Positions 1 through 6,354 of a stretch of DNA of 10,627 nt are shown in pieces. Source of the DNA: SYAC01 sp046048055 (GTDB lineage Bacteria; Planctomycetota; Phycisphaerae; Phycisphaerales; SM1A02); NCBI GenBank assembly GCA_046048055.1, contig JBJOGW010000014.1, positions 1-10,627 of the forward strand, in the 5' to 3' direction. Below the pieces are notes generated by a model. The model ran no database searches, was not told the DNA's origin, and was given only the letters and a program-made list of their open reading frames with translations. The number at the start of each line of letters is the position of its first letter. Within the stretch, counting starts at the first letter, position 1. A program made the position numbers and the translations under genes.

Positions 1-371
1 CCGAGCGGCAACGGCTTGAGACCTTCATCCATCCGCGCGTGGAGCGGCGAAGGCAGGCGTTGTTTGCCGCAGCCCCACCCGGCACGCCCGCGCTGGTGAT
101 CGATGCGCCGCTGCTGCTGGAGGCGGGGCTTGGTCCGCAGTGCACCCGGATCTGGTTCGTGGATGCTCCGGAGGCCGTTCGGCAGGCCCGGGTGCAGGCC
201 AGCCGGGGCTGGAACGCCCAGGAACTGGCACGCCGCGAGGCCGCCCAGTGGCCCCTTGACCGCAAGCGGGCCGCCGCACATCATGTGCTTCGCAACGATG
301 GCGATCCGGCGTCGCTGCGGCAGCAGGTTCTTCAGGCCCTTGGGGCATTGACCCAACGGCCCGATTCCTGA
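1..371 (+). CDS. coaE: Dephospho-CoA kinase, C-terminal part (5' end outside window)
   Basis: Dephospho-CoA kinase phosphorylates the ribose 3'-OH of dephospho-CoA with ATP, the last step of coenzyme A synthesis, in the cytoplasm. The reading frame is open from base 3 to the TGA at 369-371 and gives 122 residues. Visible family signatures are LE-x-FIHP-x-V at the start of the fragment, the D-x-PLLLEAGL segment (CoA-binding region), the V-DAPE-x-VRQARV stretch, and the distal W/R-rich helix ending in H-x-VLRNDGD, where the family usually has a conserved Asn-Gly/Asp turn. The family is about 200 residues long, so roughly 80 N-terminal residues including the ATP-binding P-loop lie upstream of the window. 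The GTG at 39 is internal, not the true start. It precedes rho by 142 bases. Identity is confident from the motif order; activity cannot be judged without the P-loop. Confidence 0.9.
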   Translation, partial: ERQRLETFIHPRVERRRQALFAAAPPGTPALVIDAPLLLEAGLGPQCTRIWFVDAPEAVRQARVQASRGWNAQELARREAAQWPLDRKRAAAHHVLRNDGDPASLRQQVLQALGALTQRPDS

Positions 372-434
372 AGCCCCTCGGGTGGCATTCCCCACGCTCC
401 CGGGCCGGATCTCAGCCACATGTCCAGCATGCAC

Positions 435-450
435 GGCTCCGCGCGGAGCC
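435..450 (+). promoter_or_regulatory. Perfect 16-base palindrome/hairpin in the coaE-rho gap
   Basis: GGCTCC-GCGC-GGAGCC forms a 6-bp stem (or a fully self-complementary 16-mer) in the 142-base coaE-rho gap. No T-run follows, so it is not a standard intrinsic terminator. It may be a coaE 3' end structure, a Rho leader element or an operator; the sequence does not decide. Apart from this hairpin I see no convincing promoter between 372 and 513. Confidence 0.4.
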
Positions 451-513
451 AAGCACCAGGACGCCATGGGCCATCGGCCTTCGTGCCGCGCCCGCACTTT
501 GCAGAGATTCCAC

Positions 514-1980
514 ATGAGCAAGCGTCGTCGTCGTCGGAAGGGTGGTGGAGGCGGAGGTTCGGGCGGTGGTCATGGAGGCGGCGGGGGCGGTGGCTCCTGG
601 GCGCCGACCATCACGCTCACCCCTGGCAGCGTGCCCACCGACGAGCAGCTGGAACTGGACCTGAAGGAACTTGAGGAGTCCAGCGGCGGCAAGGTGAAGG
701 CCGCCAAGAAGGAGGACCTGGACCTGGCCGGCCTGCAGAAGATGAGCGGCGAGGAACTGGTCAAGCTGGCCAAGAAGGAAGGCTTGGAGGACCAGAACGG
801 GCTGAGCAAGCAGCGACTGGTCTTTGAGATCCTGAAGAGCCGGGCCCAGAAGCACGGCCTGATGACCGCCACCGGCACGCTGGACCTGTCGCACGAGGGC
901 TACGGCTTTCTGCGGAGCAGCGAGTACAGCTACCTGGCCAGCCCCGACGACATCTACGTGAGTCCCGCGCAGGTGCGGCGTCACGGGCTGCGCAAGGGCC
1001 AGGTGATCACCGGCCTGGTGCGTCCGCCCAAGGACACCGAGATCTATTTCAGTCTGCTGCGCGTGGACCAGGTCAACGGCAAGGACCCAAAGGTGCTGCA
1101 CGATCTGCCCACCTTTGAGGCCCTGACGCCGCTGCACCCCAACCAGCGCATTCACCTGGAGATGCTGGACCAGCCCACCAAGCTCGAGACGCGCATCATC
1201 GACATGGTCACGCCGCTGGGCTTTGGCCAGCGCGCCCTGATCGTGGCCCCGCCGCGCACCGGCAAGACCGTGATCCTGCAGCAGATCACCAACGCCATCT
1301 GCAAGAACCACCCCGACGTGCACGTGATCGTGCTGCTGATCGACGAGCGTCCCGAGGAGGTGACCGATTTCCGCCGCAACACGCCCGAGCGCGTGGAGGT
1401 GGTGGCCAGCACCTTCGACGAGGAGGCCAGCCGGCACATCCAGGTGGCCGAGATGGTCATGGAGAAGGCCCGCCGCATGGTGGAGTTCGGGCAGCACGTG
1501 GTGATCCTGCTGGACTCGATCACGCGCCTGGCCCGTGGCTACAACAACGGCATGCCCGGCAGCGGCAAGATCGGATCGGGCGGCGTGGACAACGCGGCCC
1601 TGATCAAGCCCAAGAAGTTCTTCGGCAGTGCCCGCAACATCGAGCACGGCGGCAGCCTGACCATTCTGGGCACGGCCCTGGTGGACACCGGCAGCCGCGC
1701 CGACGAGGTGATCTTTGAGGAGTTCAAGGGCACCGGCAATGCCGAACTGCACCTGGACCGCAAGTTGGTGGAGAAGCGCATCTATCCCGCCATCGACGTG
1801 GCCGCCAGCGGCACCCGCCGCGAGGAACTGCTGCTGGACCCCAAGGAGCACGACCTGATCGTGCGCCTTCGCAAGGTGGTCAGCGACATGAACGTGGTCG
1901 AGGCCATGGAGCTGATGAAGAGCCGCGTGAGCAAGACCAAGAGCAACGCGGAATTCCTGATGACCATGAACATGGGCTGA
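514..1980 (+). CDS. rho: Transcription termination factor Rho
   Basis: Rho is a hexameric RNA-dependent ATPase that loads on unstructured C-rich transcripts and terminates transcription. The chosen ATG at 514 gives 488 residues (E. coli Rho has 419). An in-frame GTG at 382 would add 44 Cys/Arg-rich residues with no family likeness and is rejected; the ribosome site before 514 is weak (GCAGAG). Domains: a basic tail (residues 3-9) and a Gly/Ser/His tract (10-28); an acidic linker; a Rho_N helical domain (about 70-112); the RNA-binding cold-shock fold (about 117-190) with GYGFLRS and the SPDDIYVS-x-x-Q-x-RR stretch; then the ATPase core with Walker A APPRTGKT (245-252), Walker B LLIDERPEE around D277, the VVILLDSITRLARGYNN segment around D334, and the GSGKIGSGGVD loop region. 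The C-terminus NAEFLMTMN is typical. The ATPase core is complete, so the protein should be active. The Gly-rich tail is lineage-variable in Rho proteins. Confidence 0.98.
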   Translation: MSKRRRRRKGGGGGGSGGGHGGGGGGGSWAPTITLTPGSVPTDEQLELDLKELEESSGGKVKAAKKEDLDLAGLQKMSGEELVKLAKKEGLEDQNGLSKQRLVFEILKSRAQKHGLMTATGTLDLSHEGYGFLRSSEYSYLASPDDIYVSPAQVRRHGLRKGQVITGLVRPPKDTEIYFSLLRVDQVNGKDPKVLHDLPTFEALTPLHPNQRIHLEMLDQPTKLETRIIDMVTPLGFGQRALIVAPPRTGKTVILQQITNAICKNHPDVHVIVLLIDERPEEVTDFRRNTPERVEVVASTFDEEASRHIQVAEMVMEKARRMVEFGQHVVILLDSITRLARGYNNGMPGSGKIGSGGVDNAALIKPKKFFGSARNIEHGGSLTILGTALVDTGSRADEVIFEEFKGTGNAELHLDRKLVEKRIYPAIDVAASGTRREELLLDPKEHDLIVRLRKVVSDMNVVEAMELMKSRVSKTKSNAEFLMTMNMG

Positions 1981-2019
1981 ACGGGCAACCGTCCGGGCAC
2001 GCCGTCCGAAGCGCATCAC

Positions 2020-2041
2020 GGGGCCACGGTGGCCCCAGGAG
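2020..2041 (+). promoter_or_regulatory. Hairpin abutting the ribosome binding site of the TTG-started prepilin gene
   Basis: GGGGCCA (2020-2026) pairs with TGGCCCC (2030-2036) around a 3-base loop. It is followed at once by AGGAG (2037-2041), which lies 7 bases before the TTG start at 2049. The strong Shine-Dalgarno decides this non-ATG start. The hairpin could mark the rho mRNA end or modulate initiation; it has no T-run. Confidence 0.5.
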
Positions 2042-2048
2042 AACACAC

Positions 2049-3104
2049 TTGGCAACCCGCCGCGGATTCACCATTGTCGAGCTGCTGGTCACGCTGGGCA
2101 TCATCGGCCTGCTGGTGGGCATCCTGCTGCCGGCCCTGAGCGTGGTGCGCGGCAACGCCGCCCTGGCCGGAAGCACCAGCAACATGCGGCAGACCTTCCT
2201 GCTGATGGGCAACTATGCCGCGGCCAACCGCGACACGGTGGTGCCAAGCCTGTTCGACCACAGCCAGGTGGCCGTGAAGGGCAAGCCCCGCAACGAGGCC
2301 GGCATGCCCGTGGGCCAGCGGAACATGGGCACGTGGGCCGACATTCTCTGGACGGATGCTGGGTTCGGCCCCATCGTGATGGACGATGGCGGCAGCACCT
2401 ACGACTACCGCGCGGACGCCCCCGATGGCACCGTGTGGCAGCGGCTTGGCGACTTCGAGCGCGGGCCGCTGCGGAGCACGGTGCAGGCCCGCACGGTCTT
2501 CGGGGGCAACATGAGCATGGACGGCGGCATCAACAACAACGACTACGGCTCGCGCGCGATCACGCCGGTGGAGTCGGGGCTGTTCGCCGCCAACAACTTC
2601 TTCGATGCCCGGCCGGGCCAGATCGGGGCTGACGGCCTGCATTCGCGCCGGCGCAACACCAATCACCCGTTCGATGCGCGCGTGGACTCGACCAGCGGTC
2701 GCGTGGCCGCCAGCCAGCCCATGCAGGCCGGCGCCAGCCCCGCGGTGCAGTTCAGCCTGTACTTCACCCAGGGGCAGATCCTGCGACCGGACAGCAGCGC
2801 GTACCTGATCGACAGCATCGCCGGCGAGACCATCGACCCGGTGGACGACCACGCCACCGACGTGGCGCCGTTTCACGCCACGGAACCGGATCAGGTGCAG
2901 GTGGGATTCCGCTATCCCGGCGACACCTGCGCCATGCTCATGCTGGATGGCCATGTCCGCACCGAGCAGCGGTGGGATGAGCTGCTGGACCTGGAGGGCT
3001 TTGCCAACGATCGCCTGGCCAACGGCCAGCTGCGCTCCGGTGACGCCACCAGCCGCAAGGACCAGGGACGCGGGATCCGTTTTCGGCATCTGGACCAGCG
3101 ATAA
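2049..3104 (+). CDS. Prepilin-type N-methylation/processing protein (type II pseudopilin-like, DGH-type C-terminus)
   Basis: This is a secreted, membrane-anchored pseudopilin-like protein of 351 residues. The N-terminus ATRRG-FTIVELLVTLGIIGLLVGILLPAL is a textbook class III signal: a short basic leader, Gly before the cleavage point, Phe+1, Glu+5 and a hydrophobic helix, which prepilin peptidase would cut and methylate. The rest is a globular domain with no enzymatic motif I recognise. Near the C-terminus FRYPGDTC-x-MLMLDGHV resembles the H-X9-DG domain of the large planctomycete/PVC prepilin-like family, but the usual His is Tyr and the spacing is one residue longer. Such proteins are numerous per planctomycete genome and are mostly uncharacterised; roles in type II secretion or surface fibres are inferred. 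The TTG start is supported by AGGAG at 2037-2041 and by the signal starting right at the N-terminus. It may be a 3' neighbour in the rho transcript (68-base gap). A weak CCCC-GTC-GGGG hairpin follows the stop. Confidence 0.88.
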   Translation: MATRRGFTIVELLVTLGIIGLLVGILLPALSVVRGNAALAGSTSNMRQTFLLMGNYAAANRDTVVPSLFDHSQVAVKGKPRNEAGMPVGQRNMGTWADILWTDAGFGPIVMDDGGSTYDYRADAPDGTVWQRLGDFERGPLRSTVQARTVFGGNMSMDGGINNNDYGSRAITPVESGLFAANNFFDARPGQIGADGLHSRRRNTNHPFDARVDSTSGRVAASQPMQAGASPAVQFSLYFTQGQILRPDSSAYLIDSIAGETIDPVDDHATDVAPFHATEPDQVQVGFRYPGDTCAMLMLDGHVRTEQRWDELLDLEGFANDRLANGQLRSGDATSRKDQGRGIRFRHLDQR

Positions 3105-3154
3105 CCCCGTCGGGGACTTGAAATCGCCGTCTGGGGCCGCCGCAGGTGCACCCC

Positions 3155-3182
3155 TTGACCCTTGCGCCCGTTCCGGTACCAT
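3155..3182 (+). promoter_or_regulatory. Sigma70-like promoter upstream of tRNA-Thr/tuf cluster
   Basis: TTGACC (3155-3160) and TACCAT (3177-3182) are separated by 16 bases, matching 5/6 and 4/6 of the sigma70 consensus. This is the best promoter-like match before the tRNA-Thr-tuf cluster. Predicted transcription start is about 3189. It immediately precedes a terminator-like hairpin (3194-3216), which is odd. Assigned by eye; not proven. Confidence 0.5.
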
Positions 3183-3193
3183 TTGCCCTCTCG

Positions 3194-3216
3194 CCGCCCG
3201 CTATCGGGCGGTTTTT
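3194..3216 (+). terminator. Intrinsic-terminator-like hairpin between prepilin gene and tRNA-Thr
   Basis: CCGCCCG (3194-3200) pairs perfectly with CGGGCGG (3205-3211) around the loop CTAT, followed by TTTTT (3212-3216). This is a classical Rho-independent terminator form on the + strand. It would end the rho-prepilin transcript 90 bases after the prepilin stop and only 12 bases before tRNA-Thr. Because the candidate promoter lies just upstream, it could instead act as a short-leader attenuator or a 5' processing hairpin. Confidence 0.7.
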
Positions 3217-3228
3217 CATCGGTCCGTC

Positions 3229-3300
3229 GCCACCGTAGCTCAGTGGTAGAGCACACCCTTGGTAAGGGTGAGGTCGAGGGTTCAATCCCCTTCGGTGGCT
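3229..3300 (+). tRNA. tRNA-Thr (anticodon GGU)
   Basis: A complete cloverleaf of 72 bases. The acceptor GCCACCG (3229-3235) pairs perfectly with CGGTGGC (3293-3299). The D arm is GCTC-AGTGGTA-GAGC with a short 7-base loop. The anticodon arm is CACCC-TTGGTAA-GGGTG, giving anticodon GGU, which reads ACC/ACU threonine codons. The T arm is GAGGG-TTCAATC-CCCTT with one G-U pair. The discriminator is U (3300) and CCA is not encoded, so it must be added enzymatically. A tRNA-Thr just upstream of tuf is a well-known bacterial arrangement (E. coli thrT-tufB). The three stem-loops downstream may help 3' processing. Confidence 0.96.
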
Positions 3301-3302
3301 TC

Positions 3303-3379
3303 GGCAGGTGCCGGCGTTCGGCACCTGCCAGCCGAGCCTCCCGTCGGGCGCGTCGACGGGGCCGCGGAAGCGTTCCGCG
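3303..3379 (+). promoter_or_regulatory. Structured tuf leader: three consecutive perfect stem-loops
   Basis: Between tRNA-Thr and tuf there are three back-to-back hairpins. (1) GGCAGGTGCCG (3303-3313) with CGGCACCTGCC (3319-3329), 11 bp, loop GCGTT. (2) CCCGTCG (3340-3346) with CGACGGG (3354-3360), 7 bp, 7-base loop. (3) CGCGGAA (3363-3369) with TTCCGCG (3373-3379), 7 bp, loop GCG. The remaining 37 bases to the tuf start are unstructured by eye and carry the Shine-Dalgarno GGAG (3404-3407). No T-run follows any of them. Likely roles are tRNA 3' processing, mRNA stability or tuf translational control; none is established here. Confidence 0.65.
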
Positions 3380-3416
3380 ACCGACCCGGCGTCACTCTCT
3401 CTCGGAGCACACAACC

Positions 3417-4625
<1,209 letters not shown>

Positions 4626-4631
4626 TTTCCC

Positions 4632-4654
4632 GCGGCGGGCGTCCATCCCGCCGC
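4632..4654 (+). terminator. GC hairpin immediately after tuf
   Basis: GCGGCGGG (4632-4639) pairs perfectly with CCCGCCGC (4647-4654), 8 bp, loop CGTCCAT, 6 bases after the tuf stop. The following bases are TTGAAC, not a T-run, so it is more likely an mRNA 3' stabiliser, processing signal or partial terminator than an efficient intrinsic terminator. Confidence 0.45.
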
Positions 4655-4679
4655 TTGAACGAGCGGTTCCGAACCCTGT

Positions 4680-4706
4680 CCCGCTCCCGGCTTCGGCCGG
4701 GGCGGG
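4680..4706 (+). promoter_or_regulatory. UUCG-tetraloop hairpin in tuf-rpmG spacer
   Basis: CCCGC (4680-4684), a bulged T (4685) and CCCGGC (4686-4691) pair with GCCGGG (4696-4701) and GCGGG (4702-4706). The loop is TTCG closed by C-G, the exceptionally stable cUUCGg tetraloop. That is 11 bp with one bulge. A further GGGGCC/GGCCCC pairing (4708-4713 with 4722-4727) follows directly, ending 9 bases before the rpmG ribosome site (GGAGA 4736-4740). Function unknown; it may set tuf versus rpmG expression. Confidence 0.55.
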
Positions 4707-4745
4707 CGGGGCCGGAGCCAGGGCCCCGGTGGCCCGGAGAGCGTC

Positions 4746-4925
4746 ATGGCAAAGAAGTCCCTGGATCGTGAATACGTCTGGCTGCAGTGCACCGAGACCG
4801 GCGACCTGAACTACCGAACCGAGATCCGCGTGAAGGGCGGCATCTCGGAGAAGGTCAAGGAAGGGTTCAGCAAGTTCTCGCCCCGCCTGCGCAAGCACAC
4901 GCTCCACAAGATCAAGCGGAAGTGA
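4746..4925 (+). CDS. rpmG: 50S ribosomal protein bL33
   Basis: bL33 is a small, basic, large-subunit ribosomal protein near the E site. The ATG at 4746, with GGAGA at 4736-4740, gives 59 residues. Family signatures are the N-terminal MAKKS, the V-W-LQCTETGDLNYRTE block (residues 11-26) and the C-terminal KFSPRLRKHTLHKIKRK (43-59). Only one Cys (C15) is present; the second motif, often KFCP or KYDP, is KFSP, so it belongs to the zinc-free (C-) class. It is slightly longer than the usual 50-55 residues because of an insertion around GGISEKVKE (31-39). Position between tuf and tRNA-Trp/secE is the classic location for rpmG in many bacteria. Confident despite its small size. Confidence 0.95.
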   Translation: MAKKSLDREYVWLQCTETGDLNYRTEIRVKGGISEKVKEGFSKFSPRLRKHTLHKIKRK

Positions 4926-4947
4926 ACGCGGGTTCGCTTCCATCGCT

Positions 4948-5020
4948 ACGCCGGTAGCTCAGCTGGTAGAGCAGCGGATTCCAAATCCGCAGGTCGTGGG
5001 TTCGATCCCCCCCCGGCGTG
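4948..5020 (+). tRNA. tRNA-Trp (anticodon CCA)
   Basis: A cloverleaf of 73 bases. The acceptor ACGCCGG (4948-4954) pairs perfectly with CCGGCGT (5013-5019). The D arm is GCTC-AGCTGGTA-GAGC. The anticodon arm is GCGGA-TTCCAAA-TCCGC with anticodon CCA, reading UGG. The discriminator is G (5020), the bacterial Trp identity base. CCA is not encoded. The T arm GTGGG-TTCGATC-CCCCC has one U-C mismatch (bases 4997 and 5011, tRNA positions 50 and 64), inside a run of eight Cs where an A would be expected. tRNA-Trp between rpmG and secE is a widely conserved arrangement. Confidence 0.95.
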
Positions 5021-5071
5021 TTCGGGCCGCGGCTCGCAGGGCCAACGCCATCTTCCGTCTCGCGTCCGCAC

Positions 5072-5083
5072 CTCCTTCTGGAG
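5072..5083 (+). promoter_or_regulatory. secE ribosome binding site, possibly masked by a small hairpin
   Basis: GGAG (5080-5083) lies 6 bases before the GTG at 5090 and decides that start. It can pair with CTCC (5072-5075) around a TTCT loop, a weak 4-bp stem that might lower secE translation. Seen directly; effect is inference. Confidence 0.4.
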
Positions 5084-5089
5084 ATTCTC

Positions 5090-5500
5090 GTGTCCACCGC
5101 CATTCGCAAGTTCGGTCAGGGCTACTGGACCCGGCTGCTCACCGTGATCGGCTTCGGCCTGCTCGGTGTGCTGGGCGCCATCTGGCTCTGGCGGCTCTTC
5201 GAGACGTACGACTTCGGCGTGCCGCCGGTCTACGTGGCCAGCGGCGTGGCGATGGCGTTCATGGTGGCCGTGGGCCTGGTGCTCTGGTGGTTCGCGGGCT
5301 TCAACCCCCGCAGCGTGGACTTTCTGGTGGCCACCGAGGGCGAGATGAAGAAGGTGAACTGGACCACGCGTCGCGAGATCGTGGGCAGCACCGTGGTGGT
5401 GATCGCCATCGCCTTCGCGATCGCCGTGTTCTGCTGGCTGTGGGATTTCGCGTTCTCCAGCCTGTTCGTGTGGATGCGCGTGCTGGACATGAGGAGCTGA
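5090..5500 (+). CDS. secE: Preprotein translocase subunit SecE
   Basis: SecE is the essential clamp subunit of the SecYEG inner-membrane protein channel. The GTG at 5090, supported by GGAG at 5080-5083, gives 136 residues; an upstream in-frame GTG at 5018 overlaps the tRNA-Trp acceptor stem and is rejected. Three hydrophobic segments are visible: about 16-36 (LLTVIGFGLLGVLGAIWLW), about 47-70 (ending LVLWWFAG) and about 98-125 (VVVIAIAFAIAVFCWLW), as in the three-helix E. coli form rather than the single-helix form. Between helices 2 and 3 is the conserved amphipathic cytoplasmic helix with EGEMKKVNWTTRREI. The family usually has Trp-Pro here; this protein has Trp-Thr. secE is followed 6 bases later by nusG, the near-universal pairing, and is surely co-transcribed with it. 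Confidence 0.95.
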   Translation: MSTAIRKFGQGYWTRLLTVIGFGLLGVLGAIWLWRLFETYDFGVPPVYVASGVAMAFMVAVGLVLWWFAGFNPRSVDFLVATEGEMKKVNWTTRREIVGSTVVVIAIAFAIAVFCWLWDFAFSSLFVWMRVLDMRS

Positions 5501-5506
5501 GAGCCA

Positions 5507-6334
5507 ATGCTTTCCAACGAGACCGATCCCGAGTTCGACCCGCACGGTGACGCCCGCGAGGCGGCCAAGGCGGACAAGCCCAAGAACCTGGCGGTGGGCA
5601 CCGCCGCGTTCCGCAACGCCAGCAGCTCCATCACCGGCGGCGTGGCCACCAGCCGCGCCCTGGAGACCCAGAGCAGCAGCAAGAACAAGGAGCAGGCGGC
5701 CCGCGCGGCCCAGGTGCAGAACCCCGCCGCCACCGTGGTGGATCCCACGGATCCCGACGCCGAGCTGCCCATGTACCGCGACGGCATGGACTGGTTCGTG
5801 CTGCGGGTGGCCAGCAACAAGGAGAACTCGGTGCGCGACACGCTGCTCCGCAAGGTGCAGATCGAGTCCATGCAGCACCTGGTGGGCCGCATCATGGTGC
5901 CCACCGAGAAGACCAAGACCATGAAGGCGGGCAAGCAGAAGGTGACCGAGACCAAGCTGTATCCCGGCTACGTGTTCGTGGAGATGAAGTTGGAGCCCGA
6001 TGGCCGCATCCCGCAGGACGTGTTCTTCCTGATCAAGGAGACCACCGGCGTGGGCGACTTCGTGGGAACCGCAGGTCGTCCCACCCCGATGACCCCGCCC
6101 GAAGTCGAGAAGATGCTCTTTGACAGCCGCAAGCCCGAGGAGTCCCCCACGGTGCGGATGGAGTTCGTCAAGGGCGACGCGGTCACCATCAAGGAAGGCC
6201 CGTTCCAGAACTACGAGGGCACCGTGGACGAGACGCTGCCCGACAAGGGCCTGGTGCGCGTGCTGGTGACCATCTTCGGTCGCCAGGCGCCTGTGGAACT
6301 GGAGTACTGGCAGATCGCCAAGGCGGAGAAGTGA
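5507..6334 (+). CDS. nusG: Transcription termination/antitermination protein NusG, with long N-terminal extension
   Basis: NusG binds the RNA polymerase clamp, suppresses or promotes pausing, and links polymerase to Rho or to ribosomal protein S10. The ATG at 5507 has AGGAG at 5492-5496 and gives 275 residues, versus about 180 in E. coli. Residues 1-93 are a low-complexity Ala/Ser/Asn/Asp-rich extension with no domain I recognise. The NGN domain starts near W96 (DWFVLRVASNKE) and includes the GRIMVPTE and LYPGYVFVEM blocks. After a GVGDFVGT-x-x-RPTPM turn, the KOW domain runs from about 219 (FVKGDAVTIKEGPFQNYEG) to the typical end FGRQAPVELEYWQIAK. Internal Met codons near the NGN domain (such as M89) lack a ribosome site, so the long form is preferred. 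rho lies in the same window. The usual rplK-rplA neighbours do not follow; a lipoprotein gene begins 20 bases downstream. Confidence 0.96.
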   Translation: MLSNETDPEFDPHGDAREAAKADKPKNLAVGTAAFRNASSSITGGVATSRALETQSSSKNKEQAARAAQVQNPAATVVDPTDPDAELPMYRDGMDWFVLRVASNKENSVRDTLLRKVQIESMQHLVGRIMVPTEKTKTMKAGKQKVTETKLYPGYVFVEMKLEPDGRIPQDVFFLIKETTGVGDFVGTAGRPTPMTPPEVEKMLFDSRKPEESPTVRMEFVKGDAVTIKEGPFQNYEGTVDETLPDKGLVRVLVTIFGRQAPVELEYWQIAKAEK

Positions 6335-6354
6335 CGCCCCGAGGAGGCTTCACC

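Noticed and set aside
348..375. TTGACC near the coaE stop as a rho promoter
   Set aside because: No acceptable -10 element at 15-19 bases downstream.
382..513. In-frame GTG extension of rho by 44 residues
   Set aside because: Extension is Cys/Arg-rich, has no ribosome site, and fills the intergenic hairpin region.
541..597. GGTGG/GGCGG tract as a DNA tandem repeat or G-quadruplex element
   Set aside because: It is explained by glycine codons of the Rho tail; units are irregular.
412..2055. 547-residue open frame on the - strand opposite rho
   Set aside because: High-GC shadow of rho: His/Leu/Val/Gln-rich translation with no domain signature, while the + strand encodes an unmistakable Rho.
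2016..3182. 388-residue open frame on the - strand opposite the prepilin gene
   Set aside because: The + strand frame has a ribosome site and class III signal peptide; the antisense product is low-complexity Ala/Val/His.
3162..3416. In-frame upstream extension of tuf
   Set aside because: It would translate the terminator, tRNA-Thr and three hairpins; EF-Tu homology begins at MAKETF.
5018..5089. In-frame GTG extension of secE
   Set aside because: It overlaps the tRNA-Trp acceptor stem; GTG 5090 has a proper ribosome site.
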